This document shows, one piece after another, positions 40,311 to 50,273 of a stretch of DNA of 64,000 nt (positions within the stretch are counted from its first letter, which is position 1; every line of letters starts with the position of its first letter). The notes below the pieces were generated by a model. It saw nothing but the letters and a program-made list of their open reading frames with translations. It was not told the DNA's origin and made no database searches. Position numbers and translations under genes: made by a program. The DNA comes from Gambelia wislizenii (taxonomy: Eukaryota; Chordata; Lepidosauria; Squamata; Crotaphytidae). The stretch spans positions 3,341,501-3,405,500 of the forward strand of contig JAUMIR010000012.1 in NCBI GenBank assembly GCA_030847615.1, given 5' to 3'.

Positions 40311-40539
40311 TGTGAAGTCGAAGGCTTTCACGGCTGGCATCCATAGATTTTCCTTGGGTTTTTTCCGGGCTGTGAGGCCGTGTTCTGGAATAGTTTCTTT
40401 CTGACATTTCGCCTGCATCTGTGGCTGGCATCTTCAGAGAATGGCATCTCTGAAGATGCCAGCCGCAGATGCAGGTGAAACGTCAGGGAAAAACTCTTCC
40501 AGAACACAGTCTCACAGCCCGGAAAAACCAAGGAAAATC
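40311..40539. mobile_element. Head-to-head possible Penelope-like LTR pair inserted as a unit
   Basis: The left unit (40314-40440, minus copy from GAAGTCGAAGGCTTTCACGG) and right unit (40447-40539, plus copy from TCTCTGAAGATGCCAGCC to GGAAAATC) are inverted about a 6-bp loop (40441-40446). The paired arms are about 90 bp. AATCCCAGGTGTTG (40297-40310) and AATCCCAGGTGCTG (40540-40553) flank it as a 14-bp target duplication with one mismatch, so the whole inverted structure entered the SINE in one event. Each head keeps CTGAAGA..GAAAC or its equivalent. Confidence 0.75.
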
Positions 40540-40678
40540 AATCCCAGGTGCTGTCGGCTCTATTTCAGGGGAAGGAACTGACAAAACCATCTCCAAGGAT
40601 TCCTTGCCTAAGAAAACCCTCTGAAATTCATGGGGTCACCATAAGTCAACTGGATACTTGAAGGCACGTGCATATATA
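40540..40678 (+). mobile_element. Composite 5S-SINE, copy 2, second part
   Basis: Resumes AATCCCAGGTGCTGTCGGCTC, then GAACTGACAAAACCATCTCC, and tail GGGTCACCATAAGTCAACTGGATACTTGAAGGCACG. Confidence 0.7.
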
Positions 40679-40679
40679 C

Positions 40680-41200
40680 ACACCTATGTAATTCTCCAGG
40701 GTTCCAGGTGGGTCCTCCTAAACCCAGCAAGACATGCAAGAAAAAGAAAGGGGGGTTGGCTGGCAAGAAGCTCAAAGATGCCAAAGAGCAGGCAGAATCC
40801 ATCACTCCCCAAGCTGCTGGTTGTCCTTTTTTTGTCTTCCTAGCCCTGCCTCCAGATGCCAGGCAAGGATCCTTTCTAGAAAGGAAGGCCAGGGCTGACA
40901 CTGTGGATTGATGAATGGCCTACCGCAAATGCTCCCTCCCTGGGCTCATTTCCCTTCGGTGTGCAGCAAAGTGTCTATCCCTCCCTCCCTTTCCTCTCCT
41001 TCAAACACTCCTGTCTGCCAGTGGCTGAGCCAGACAGAAAGCAATACAAATGGGCAAGCCAGAGGATTTTAATGACCATCATTTAAAGGGAGCAGGGACT
41101 GGAGCGGAGGAAAGCTGAAGGCAGGTTGTCACTCGTAGGCATAGGAGGGTTGCCAAGTTTCAGGGCCTGGACTCTTGGGTCTTCAAAGCAAACGAGGAGA
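40680..41200. other. No recognised feature
   Basis: Unique-looking. 41145-41180 (GCCAAGTTTCAGGGCCTGGACTC) resembles the start of family D. Confidence 0.3.
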
Positions 41201-41202
41201 AT

Positions 41203-41650
41203 ATCAGGATGAGTGCTTTCCTGTATAATACATTTGCAAATAATCAAATGTTGGTTTCTAAACAAGCTACATATTCATACCATATCGCAGTCCCCAAATT
41301 TAGGAGAGTTTTATCTTTAGCCCGATTTTATGTTCTCCCAACATCTGTTTTGGAAGGGAAATATAGGCAAAAGCCCTATGGAACTCGACACTGTGATACA
41401 TACAGATGCTCTAGAAACCACAGCACATGTACTTTTGTACATACTGTCAGGGATATTTATCATCAGTTAGTTACTTCTTTTGTATCCAAATTTCTGGGAC
41501 GTTCTGGTGATTTTTATTTACATTATCTGTTGGACAATCAGGATAAAACTATTTCTTAAAAAGTAGCAAAATTTTGGACAATCAAGATAAAACTACTTCT
41601 TTAAAAGTAGCAAAATTTGGCTGCATTATGTATAAGCTTCACCCACATAT
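41203..41650 (+). pseudogene. LINE ORF2 C-terminus with a 44-bp tandem duplication
   Basis: The first frame holds RRVLSLARFYVLPTSVLEGK (about residues 32-51 of the open frame), then SRNHSTCTFVHTVRDIYHQL and SKFLGRSGDFYLHYLLDNQD. After a stop near 41558 the conserved continuation KVAKFG..MYKLHPHM appears in another frame. This fits a lizard LINE C-terminal pattern (ARLNALP...EGxY, HVL..C.FY.., PGRS..F....LL, KVAKF). TTGGACAATC recurs at 41530 and 41574, so a 44-bp duplication shifted the frame. Clade uncertain. Confidence 0.6.
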
Positions 41651-41701
41651 GGTTGACAATATCAGGGTGAGTGCCTTGAAAATGATCTTCTTCCCTTCCT
41701 C

Positions 41702-41710
41702 TCTATGTGC

Positions 41711-41749
<39 letters not shown>

Positions 41750-41750
41750 A
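41702..41750 (+). repeat. CTAT tetranucleotide microsatellite
   Basis: About ten CTAT units. Confidence 0.95.
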
Positions 41751-41754
41751 TAGG

Positions 41755-42975
41755 CTCCCCATGGCAGCTATTGCAGACTTGAGTTGCCAATCTCCAGTCC
41801 TCAGGGCAAAGGGGGAGGAATCTCAAGGTGAGAGCACTGCCTTGAAAGGTGTTTCTGTGTGTGTCCTCATTTGTTAGACTAGGCATTTTTTATTTGAATG
41901 GCCCACTCTTTTATTTGAACAGTCCACAGATAGACAGCTGTGGTTGTTGCTTAATGCGCCATGCTCAATGGCATCATCAAGAGCTGTTCCTGTGCCACCA
42001 CAAGAGGTCATCCCTAGAATGGAGGCTTTTTTTGGTCCTAAAATCTCAGCACCTGAGAAAGTCATCTGGCAAATTCCTAGCTCTCCCTTCCCTGTTACAA
42101 AATATCTGACCGTACAATATTTGAGAAAGACCGTTTGGTGCCCAACTCCGACACCAGGCGGAGCTCTGCTATGTCTTCTTCTTTTTTGGACTGGCTCAGG
42201 GATTCTGAGATTTGTCGTCCTAAAAATGAAATTTCCCCAACCTCTGTTCCTACCACATCAGGGGTATTGCAGCACCGGGATTATAAGGAAAGGAGGTTGG
42301 GTGGAGAAAGACTCAGACATCTTCCTGCTGTGTGGTAGGGTTGGGAGGAGCGCAAAGTCTCTACCTGCTGTGGCGGAGCAGGGCCCTGCTCTTCTCCTTC
42401 CCAGCAGGGAAAGCCTTTGAAAGATGGGGGCATGCCAGCTCTCACCAATGCATGCTCCACTTTCAAAGGTTTGAACCTCCCATTCCTGCCAGGGCTGTGG
42501 AGTCGCAAGCAACTTTGAATGGAGCTGGAGTCAGTAGAAATGTACCATCTCCAACTCCATCTTCAAAATAAAAAACTTGCAATGTTAAAAGCTTACTTTG
42601 TTGCCTGTTTACTTTCACAGGAATTTAGGAATGTTTTGTTGCTCAAAATTTTTCATCAGATAAATATATTTGATGTTCTACCAATCTAAGTTGCCTGACG
42701 GTTCCTTGGACTACCATTTTGCTACAATAAATTTGTTATTATTGATTAATAGGCATTTGCCATGTATGAAGGAGTTGGGGTTAGATGGCAGAAAAATAGA
42801 GGAGTCAGAGTCTAAAGTCTGGCATACTGACAGTCCTGGTTCCTGCACACAAGGAAGAGAAATATCCCTGTGGGCAGCCTGGAGCTAGAAGTGAATGAGT
42901 TACAAATAGCCAGTTACACAAAACTAATTCCTTTTTTTGATAGTATAACCAAGGGATCTCGTCGATATATATTCA
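41755..42975. other. Mostly unassigned DNA
   Basis: 41770-41860 matches 14.45-14.54 kb. The rest lacks copies in the window. A 158-codon plus frame (41944-42420) overlaps two open frames on the other strand and shows no domain. Confidence 0.3.
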
Positions 42976-42976
42976 G

Positions 42977-43192
42977 AGAGGCCAAATCCACACTGCACAA
43001 ACAATCCAGTTTGAAACTGGATTATTTGCCATGGCTCCTTCCTATGGAATCTTGGGATTTGTAGTTTTACAAGGGCTCTGCCAGTGTGCTGATGCCTCAC
43101 CAAACTACAAATCTCAAGATTCCATAGGAAGGACCCATGGCTAATAATCGAGTTTCAAAAGGGATTGTTTATGTAGTGTGGATTTGGCCAAC
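42977..43192. mobile_element. Family A MITE, well kept
   Basis: GGCCAAATCCACACTGCACAAACAATCCAGTTTG is mirrored by CGAGTTTCAAAAGGGATTGTTTATGTAGTGTGGATTTGGCC. The inner arms GGAATCTTGGGATTTGTAGTTT and AAACTACAAATCTCAAGATTCC also pair. Best-preserved copy of the family here. Confidence 0.8.
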
Positions 43193-43330
43193 ATCCTAGA
43201 GCTTGTGGGGATCGCAAGAGCCATGTAGTCTAACCTCCAGCCGTGTAGGAATGCACAACTAAAGCATTCCTGAAAGACGGACATCCAACCTGTGTTAAAG
43301 ACCTCCAAAGGAAAGTTCACCACCCTCGTG
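43188..43330 (-). mobile_element. CR1 LINE 3' fragment, old
   Basis: ATCCTAGAGCTTGTGGGGAT, CGCAAGAGCCATGTAGTC, AAAGACGGACATCCAACC and ACCTCCAAAGGAAAG match the CR1 end with many changes. Confidence 0.7.
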
Positions 43331-43440
43331 CCTGCAAAGCAGATATTTTGCCACTGAGCAATGAGTCTTTTTCTGAAATGCCAAGGTGCTAGTCCTCATC
43401 ATTCTAAATAAAATAAACCTTAAAAGGAAGCTGCCTTTTA
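43330..43440 (-). mobile_element. tRNA-SINE fragment
   Basis: CCTGCAAAGCAGATATTTTGCCACTGAG resembles the minus-strand head of the tRNA-derived SINE seen at 50.83 kb. Confidence 0.4.
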
Positions 43441-43520
43441 TGATTCTATGTGTATTCCTGCATGGCAGGGGGTTGGACTAGATGACCCTTGTGGTCCCTT
43501 CTCACTCTAAGATTCTACAA
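43436..43520 (+). mobile_element. CR1 LINE 3' terminus
   Basis: GTATTCCTGCATGGCAGGGGGTTGG, GATGACCCTTGTGGTCCC and CTCTAAGATTCTA. Confidence 0.8.
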
Positions 43521-43524
43521 GGTC

Positions 43525-43820
43525 AGACGTTTTCTCCATCTGGCCCACAAGGATTTGCTTTGACGGGCAGTGACTCTCCGGGGATCCAGACTGGAATTTC
43601 ATGCTGCAGTTCTCCATTACTGAATTCAAAGCAAATACTCAGCCACAAAGAAATAGCAAAGCCTATCTGAAAGGACCAGGCTTTATACCAGAGTTTGACA
43701 AGCTACAGCCGGCAGCTAGAAGACAAGGCTTGCTTTCATGATGTTTTCACGGGTTGCCACTGAACAGAAACAGCCCTTTAAACAGGGGCCCTTTCTACTT
43801 CTTTTAAAGACTATGTAGAA
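43525..43820. other. No recognised feature
   Basis: Short unique-looking gap between CR1 and SINE. Confidence 0.3.
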
Positions 43821-43821
43821 C

Positions 43822-44013
43822 CCAGAGTGGCATACTGGTTTGAGTGTTGGACTTTGACTCTGGAGACCAGGGTTCGAATCCCTGCTCAACCATGAAAACC
43901 CACTGTTTGAGCTTGGGCAAGTCACACACTCACAGCCTCAGAAAACCCCATGATAGCTTCACCTTAGAGTCGTCATAAGTCAGAAACAACTTGAAGGCAC
44001 ACAACAACAACGA
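43822..44013 (+). mobile_element. Sauria SINE
   Basis: tRNA-like head (TGGTTTGAGTGTTGGACTTTG), B box GGGTTCGAATCCC, GAAAACCCACTGTTTGAG, a short body, and tail CATAAGTCAGAAACAACTTGAAGGCACACAACAACAA. About 30 bp of body (the GGCAATGGCAAACC segment) is missing. Confidence 0.85.
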
Positions 44014-44032
44014 TATCTGTTTAATTTATATA

Positions 44033-44274
44033 CAGGTCAACCCCATATCTGCGGGAGATGCATTCCAAGACACACACCCCCATGGATACCTGAAACTGTG
44101 GATAATAGGGAACCCTATTGTTAGGGAACCCTATTATTTTCAATGAGACAAATACTGGAAGTTGACCATAGAATCACATTGGAGGACCTAGAAATGCCTA
44201 GAGAGAATATATTTTTTTGGACATGGATAGATGAAACTGTGGATACCGAATCCATGGATATGGGAATTGACCTG
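44033..44274. mobile_element. Tigger-like MITE with TA duplication
   Basis: CAGGTCAACCCCATATCTGC and the inverse of CATGGATATGGGAATTGACCTG are the ends. TA flanks both (44031-44032, 44275-44276). The interior has GGGAACCCTATTGTTAGGGAACCCTATT, a direct repeat, and the TTGGAGGACCTAGAAATGCC block shared with 16.66 and 62.86 kb. Confidence 0.85.
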
Positions 44275-44284
44275 TACCAACTTT

Positions 44285-44475
44285 CTCCCAGCATGGGGCT
44301 TACAAAGCAGCTTACAAAAGGCTAAAACAAGATTAGCTTTAAAACTTGACAGAAAAAAAAAAGACGCCACAATGACACCATCATATTCAAACCCCATTAA
44401 ATTTTAAAAGTATGCATAACAATAAAGTTAAAAACGGCAGCACACCTGCCCCATAAAAAGGCTCCATGTAACCAG
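44285..44475 (-). mobile_element. L2-like LINE tail fragment
   Basis: CTTTCTCCCAGCATGGGGCTTACAAAGCAGC followed by A-rich tract. Confidence 0.45.
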
Positions 44476-44483
44476 TTAATGCC

Positions 44484-44675
44484 AGCCTTTCTCAACCTTT
44501 CTATCCTGGAGGAATCCTTGAAATAATTTTCAGATCTCAGGGAACTCTTGCATAAACATTATTCTATATACTGCTATTGTTTTTCCTTCACAATCACAGT
44601 CTCTTGAGGAACCCCTAGCAACCTCTTGGAGAACCCTAGGGTTCCAGGGAACCCTGGCTGAGAAACGCTTAGTTA
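44484..44675. mobile_element. hAT-like MITE
   Basis: AGCCTTTCTCAACCTTTCTATCC is mirrored by GTTCCAGGGAACCCTGGCTGAGAAACGCT. The GTTTCTCAACC-type end is characteristic of hAT/MER5-like elements. Also has GGAACCCCTAG and GGAACTCTTGC in the arms. Confidence 0.6.
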
Positions 44676-44679
44676 ATCA

Positions 44680-45095
44680 TTAAATGCCTGTTTGTATAGA
44701 AAGGACTTTGCCTGATGGTGAAATGAAAGTAATGAGAGCGGGCCGGCCTAGCCTCCCATGGAAAGGAATTCCATAGCTTGGGAGCAAAGACCAAGGAGGT
44801 CTCCTCCAAAGTCATCACCAGACAGACTTGCGATGGAGGTGGGACTGAGAGAAAGCTCTCACCCTGTGGATCTTAAGACTCTGGCCGGCTCATAGAGGGA
44901 GATGCAGTCTTTCAGACAGTCTGGACCTAAGCCTTATATAGCTTTAAAGTTCATAACCAGCACTGGTAGTCAGTCAAGCTGTTTCTATAAGATTTCCCTG
45001 TAAATTTACAGTTTTGCCACTGAAATTTGCAATGTTGCAATCGGTCTTGGGGAGAGGAATTTCCCAACCCTGGTCCTACAGTGAGAGTCAGACTC
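44680..45095 (-). mobile_element. LINE-like remnant
   Basis: CCTCCCATGGAAAGGAATTCCATAG, GGTGGGACTGAGAG, and CTTATATAGCTTTAAAG resemble the upstream part of lizard L2-type elements (inferred). No frame is intact. Confidence 0.4.
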
Positions 45096-45097
45096 CT

Positions 45098-46117
45098 GCG
45101 GCTTGTCTGGATGGGCAATTTACCCCGTCTTGCCCCTGTCTTCATAGAATCGTAGAATCATAGAATTGTAGAGTTGGAAGAGACCAAAAGGGCCATCCAG
45201 TCCAACCCCCTGCCATGCAGGAAATCACGATCAAAGCATCCCCGACAGATGGCCATCCAGCCTCTGTTTAAAGACCTCCAAGGAAGGAGACCCCACCATG
45301 CTCTGAGGGAGTGTGTTCCACTGTTGAACACCTCTTACCCTCAGGAAGTTCCTCCTCATGTTGAGGTGGAATCTCTGTTCCTGGAGCTTGCATCCATTGC
45401 TCCGTGTTCCAGTCTCTGGAGCAACAGAAAACAAGCCTGCTCCATCCTCAACATGACACCCCTTCAAATACTTAAACAGGGCTATCATATCGCCCCTTCA
45501 CCATCTTTTTTCCAGGCTACACATACCCAGCTCCCCATGTCTCTCCTCATAAGGCATGGTTTCCAGACCTTTCACCATTTTAGTCGCCCTCCTCTGGACA
45601 TGCTCCAATTTGTCCATATCCTTTTTGAATTGTGGTGCCCAGAACTCCAGATGATGCAGGGCTTTTGCCTCACTTTGGCCCTGGGCAATCCTCAGGACCC
45701 CATGGATAAAGATGGGGCCAAGATGGAGGGGAGGGAAGATGGGGTAAGGCCTGTTATACCATTTTTTAAAAAAATATACCTGGTAAAATCCACTCCAGTC
45801 AAAATAAAACAGATCGGGCTCCACATGACCTCAGGAGCCCAGACTGCCATGCTGGTCCATTGCTACAGCTGCCTTGTTCTCCCGTAGCAAGGAAGGATCC
45901 CTGCAGCATGTGACCAAGTCACATGCATGGGGACTTGCTCATGTGCTGCTGGCCAGCTTTCTGGCTATAGAGAGAGCAATGCAGATGGTAGCAGCAGCAG
46001 AGACCGGCCGGCCTGCCGATATGGCCTCCATCCCATTCTGTGCAGGTAACAGGAGAGCTACGTTCCAGATCTGTAGGTAGAATCTGCTGGCATATTCCAG
46101 CTCATGTAGATGAGCCC
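45098..46117 (+). mobile_element. Family F TIR element interrupted by a CR1
   Basis: The left end GGCTTGTCTGGATGGGCAAT (45098) and right end CATGTAGATGAGCCC (46103-46117) are inverted. 45098-45143 and 45655-46117 align with 20803-21225. The CR1 at 45144-45654 sits between them, exactly where the 20.8 kb copy is continuous. The interior has GCAGCATGTGACCAAG and GACCGGCCGGCCTGCC. hAT-type origin inferred from the terminus. Confidence 0.65.
45144..45654 (-). pseudogene. CR1 LINE ORF2 C-terminus, one stop
   Basis: The minus strand reads [43 protein letters not shown]-stop, then [20 protein letters not shown] and GSPSLEVFKQRLDGHLSGML. Only the TGA at 45500-45498 breaks the frame. 3' UTR and tail at the low-coordinate end carry two extra GTAGAATCATAGAAT units. 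The 237-codon plus-strand frame over it is an antisense shadow. Confidence 0.9.
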
Positions 46118-46119
46118 TT

Positions 46120-46740
46120 GGTCTATCTGGCTCAACACTGCTTTCCCCACAGGTGGGCAAAGACCAGTCCTAGGGCCTCCTGCATCCCCCAGAAGGCTGT
46201 TTTTACTTCCCTTAACCACTCCAGTTGGCTCTCCTTCTGTCCAGAAAGGAAAAAAAAAAAAGATGAATTACCTTTCCTGGGAACCTCCAAGAGCAGCAAA
46301 TCGCCTTTTAAATAGATTGCAAAGATCCCCTGCAGTGTTTAATATCAAGGTATCGTCTTTTCTTTTCTTTTCTTTTTCCTGAACAAGAAACAGACTTCTG
46401 ACCACTTCTGGGTTGGCTTTTTTGCCTGGCATTTTCAGAAACCTACACAGCCCTAGAAGTCAAAGACGTGGCCCCTGGAACTGCCCCAGCTGCCCACCCT
46501 GTCTGCGCTTTCCAACAGCAACTTTCCAGGGTTGAAAGACGCAGGTCTTTGCGGCCCCATGTTGAGTAATCAAAGTCTGAAATGGGGAGTGGAAGCCTTC
46601 TCAAACACTGGGTGACTCCTTTTTCCCAATGGCCTGGCTCCTGTAGCAGCCAGCCTTGCGTAGTACCATTCAATGTACTGATGTGGCACATACAATAATC
46701 TTCTACTATGGACATTCCACATCCCTCCAAAGTAGGGTTG
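46120..46740. other. No recognised feature
   Basis: A-run at 46247; (TTTTC)n at 46352-46376. Open frames overlap on both strands. Confidence 0.35.
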
Positions 46741-46902
46741 ACAGGTCTCCCTATTTATTTATTTATTTATTTATTGTTTCCCTTATATATTATTTCCCTT
46801 ATTATATACCCCTTATTATAAGGGATGAGTCCAATTCGAGAGCTGGAAAGGGCATCCCCGCTCAACCATGGGATTATAATAAGGGGCAGATGTCCCTTGT
46901 TA
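46741..46902. repeat. TTTA microsatellite and AT-rich tract
   Basis: (TTTA)n at 46753-46775, then TTATTATA-type repeats to 46820. Confidence 0.7.
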
Positions 46903-46903
46903 G

Positions 46904-47150
46904 AATCATAGAATCATAGAATTGTAGAGTTGGAAGAGACCACGAGGGCCATCCAGTCCAACCCCCCTGCCACGCAGGAAATCACGATCAAAGCATCCCC
47001 GACAGATGGCCATCCAGCCTCTGTTTAAAGACCTCCAAGGAAGGAGACCCCACTACGCTCCGAGGGAGTGTGTTCCACTGCCAAACAGCTCTGACTGTCA
47101 AAAAGTTCCTCCTAAATGCCTCTTTTTTGAGGCTCCGAAAGCTTGTCCCT
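46904..47150 (-). mobile_element. CR1 LINE 3' fragment
   Basis: Same subfamily as 45.14 and 56.88 kb: ATTGTAGAGTTGGAAGAGACC, CACGAGGGCCATCC, GGAAATCACGATCAAAGCATCC. Truncated near 47150 in AAAGTTCCTCCTAAATGCC. Confidence 0.9.
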
Positions 47151-47286
47151 TATAGGGTTGGCACTTGTCCCTTAGTACAAGGAATGTCCTTGTTTGAGAG
47201 CCAGAAAGCTCTTTCTTTTACGTACACTGCCAAAAAAGTCCCATCAGGTAATTTATGAATGTTAATTTACAGAGGAACACATGGCT

Positions 47287-47535
47287 AAGGGTGCATCTGT
47301 ACTGTAGAAATAATGCAGTTTGACACCACTTTAAGTGCTGTAGCTCTATCCTATGGAATCCTGGGGTTTGTAGTTGTACAAGGTCTTTAGCCTTCTCTGC
47401 CAAAGAAACCACCAAAAGAATCACCCAGTGTTTGGTGCTTCACAAAACTATAAATTCCAGGATTCTGTAGGATGAATCCATGGCAGTTAAAGTAGTGTCA
47501 AAGTGCATTATTTCAACAGTGTAGTGCACCCTAAG
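47287..47535. mobile_element. Family A MITE
   Basis: AGGGTGCATCTGTACTGTAG with AAATAATGCAGTTTGACACC is mirrored by AGTGTCAAAGTGCATTATTT..CAACAGTGTAGTGCACCCT. The inner arms TATGGAATCCTGGGGTTTGTAG and CTATAAATTCCAGGATTCTGTA also pair. Confidence 0.8.
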
Positions 47536-47539
47536 TTAA

Positions 47540-49108
47540 CTGAAATCCATACTTTCATGTAGGATTTGGGTGGGAAACAAACTTGCTCATAGCAACTTCC
47601 TGATGGTCAATCCTGTGTTTCATGGATGTTAACTATCCCTCATTGCTGTTTCGAAAACTTGGCAATGTACGGTTTTGGCAACACATTTAAGGAAGGCCCC
47701 TGTCCAAACCCCAAGAAGTAGAGATTAAATTATGTTTGGGGTGCCTGCCACTTTTCTCCAAGGAGATAGACACCCCCCACACACAAATCCTTAGCCCCTT
47801 GGTCTGTTCCATCAAGCTGCTGACAGACTGCAACCAATTTTTGACTTGTAGGACCATGTATGAACAGCCCCTGTAGCCAGAACCACATGGAGCATCCCAA
47901 AACGTGGGCAGCTCTGTTGATTAATTGTTCTTGACATTTTCATTTCCACTAAGAGTCGGTTTTTTGTAAGGCCAATGGTGCTTGACTGATCCAAATCAAG
48001 ACTTTGGATGACAACAGGGATAGCAGGAAATAATACATCATTGCTGGGAAAACCCACTTCCCCTCCATCAACAGTCCTACATTTAGAGTGGACAGGGAAC
48101 CCAAAAAGAGTGCTGGAGAATTTCAGAGTCCTGAAACACCACAAAGTCCTGGGGCTTCTGGAGCTAAATCACTGACTGTGGTGACATCTCGCTTTATCTA
48201 CCCTGCTCTTCCAAATCCGGAGGTACGGCCATAGAAGGCAATCCGTAGCCAAGTCATCCCTCTTGGCCGAGACTTAAAGACAGCCGCAGAAGAGGAGGCA
48301 GGGAAGGTGGGGAACAGAGAGATGTGACCTTCATCTGGGAAGCCGCCAGGGCTCTCTTTCCTCTCCATTAAAAAGAAGCACACTCGGCATGCTCGGAAAA
48401 CTAAATGGCATGGCTTGTACAAGCAAGGCAGAATTTGCACTTTAATATAATGGTGTGCTTTGCATAGGTCAGGGATAGGGAAACTTCAGCAGCAGGAGGC
48501 TAAGGGAACCCTCCTCACAAGCCAGATCTGACCCTCTGGGCTTTCTATGGATTTGCCCTCATTCTGAAATGTCTCCTCTAAGGCTTAGTTCTTGGCAGGA
48601 AGAGATTTTAAGGTTAAAACAAGCTGGGTTTTTTGGTTCCATCCCCTTGGCTGAGTCTACCCCAGCATGCATCCCTCCCTCAAAAACCTCTTTAAAACTG
48701 AATTCTGCCCTCAGATTGAAAGACGTTCCCCACCTGTGGTGTACATTATTCCCCTACACAGACTGGTTGGTGGTTATTGAGCTTGAGGTCAAAGAATGGA
48801 ACCTCCTAGCTCAGGAGCAGTCTACCACTTAGTACCAACTGCTTGCAGTGAGCAACCAGGATGGGGGAATCCCTCTCTGTCATGCCTTCCACCATGGCTT
48901 CCTTGGAAGTACCTGGCCACTATGTATCAGAAAGAGGAATCCAAATTAGATACACCCTTTGACCTGATCCAGCTGAGCACTTCATACACCACTGTGCCAA
49001 TACAAGCATACGCCAAATATGAATGGATTAAAAAAATGTTCTGCATGCAAGGTTTGGTCAAGAATTTGAGAGAGCTAAGAGTGCCAAAAATCCATTTTGA
49101 AACCCACG
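47540..49108. other. Repeat-poor DNA; possible noncoding element near 48.37-48.47 kb
   Basis: No dispersed copies. 48375-48470 (GGCATGCTCGG, AAACTAAATGGCATGGCTTG, GCACTTTAATATAATGGTGTGC) and 47905-47960 (TGATTAATTGTTCTTGACATTTTC) look like noncoding regulatory DNA by composition. No exon is supported; the frames lack domains. Confidence 0.3.
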
Positions 49109-49111
49109 TAG

Positions 49112-49625
49112 AATGATAGAATCATAGAATCATAGATCTGGGAGGGACCACAAGGGCCATCTAGCCCAACCCCTGCCATGGAGGAAAACACAACTGAAGC
49201 ACTCTGGAAAGATCCCCGTCCAACCTTAATTTGAAGACCTGCAAAGAAGGGGAGCCCACCACCCTCCAAGGCAGAATATTCCACTCTTGAGCAGCTCTTG
49301 TAGTCAAGAAGTTCCTCCTAGGGTAGAGGTGGAATCTCTATTGCAGTTTGAACCCATTGGTTCGTGTTTCAGTCCCTGGAACAGCAGAAAACAAGCTTGT
49401 TCCATCTTCAACATGACATCCCTTCAGATATTTAAAGATATCACCTCTCAGTCTTCTCTTCTCCAAGCTAAACATCCCCAGCTCCCTATGTCATCTCTCA
49501 TCAGGCTTGGTTTCCAGACCTTGGATCATCTTGGTTGTCCTTCCCTGGACATGTTCCAGGTTTTCAACATCCTTCTTGAACAGTAGTGCCCAGAACTGGT
49601 CATAGGATTCCAGTTGAGGAACACG
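49112..49625 (-). pseudogene. CR1 LINE ORF2 C-terminus, older copy
   Basis: Minus strand: SYDQFWALLFKKDVENLEHV, GRTTKMIQGLETKPDER, then a broken part with an [24 protein letters not shown] stretch. Tail ATAGAATCATAGAATCATAG at the low end. More diverged than the 45 and 57 kb copies. Confidence 0.85.
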
Positions 49626-49639
49626 GTATTTGAGTCTCT

Positions 49640-49845
49640 CCCCCTCACAAAAAGCCACAGACCCAAATTGGAACAACAAAAGCCGCCATCAATGGACAGG
49701 GGAGATCCCAAGAGGCTTTAAATTCTTCAATTAGGATCCTCATTAGAAGGCTGGAAAACTCCATTCTGTCATCTCTGCACATAACACACAACTCTCTCTC
49801 TCTTTTCTTTGAGAAGAAGAAAAGGAAGAGGGGAAGGGAGGGAGG
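49640..49845. other. No recognised feature
   Basis: Contains TTTGAGAAGAAGAAAAGGAAG purine tract. Confidence 0.3.
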
Positions 49846-49849
49846 TTTG

Positions 49850-50168
49850 AACGAGGAAGCCTGCATCTTTAATGCAAGAGTCAGGTCTGCTGAGATTTGG
49901 TCTTATTTTGACTTTCATCTCAAAGAGTTCTCTGGGGAATCCATTAAGGCCAATTTAAATCGTCTCTCCGCCCCCACAGCCTCGCCCTGTCTTGGACGCA
50001 GCTTCACCAGGAGAACAACAGCAAACAATGTCATTAAAGGAACGAACCTCTGCTATTCCCACAAACAAGGATTTACTCCTCAGATGGCAAAGACCTCCAA
50101 TTTTATCAGCCAGGATTTTGTAGGGGGAGTTGAGTCGGGAGGAATGTCTGCAACGTTCGATAACTCAG
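49850..50168. promoter_or_regulatory. Candidate conserved noncoding element
   Basis: Repeat-free block with retained CpGs and transcription-factor-like words: CATTAAGGCCAATTTAAATCG, AACAATGTCATTAAAGGAACG (SOX- and homeobox-like), TTTTATCAGCCAGG, and CAACGTTCGATAAC. A 131-codon frame crosses it but has no domain and ends in the GAAA microsatellite. A regulatory role is inferred. Confidence 0.35.
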
Positions 50169-50173
50169 GTTTC

Positions 50174-50178
50174 ATGCA

Positions 50179-50219
<41 letters not shown>
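50174..50219 (+). repeat. GAAA tetranucleotide microsatellite
   Basis: About eleven AAAG units. Confidence 0.95.
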
Positions 50220-50273
50220 GTACGGTATATTCATGGTACTAAAAGGGTGTTTGGGGTCTGCAGTGAGCCCGGT

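Noticed and set aside
41944..42420. 158-codon plus-strand frame
   Set aside because: Two open frames overlap it on the other strand; composition is not coding-like and no domain is seen.
45174..45887. 237-codon plus-strand open frame, the longest in the window
   Set aside because: It lies antisense over a CR1 copy and runs into family F. Its product (MEETKRAIQSNPLP.. type) recurs antisense to other CR1 copies (8.6, 56.9 kb), so it is an antisense shadow of the LINE.
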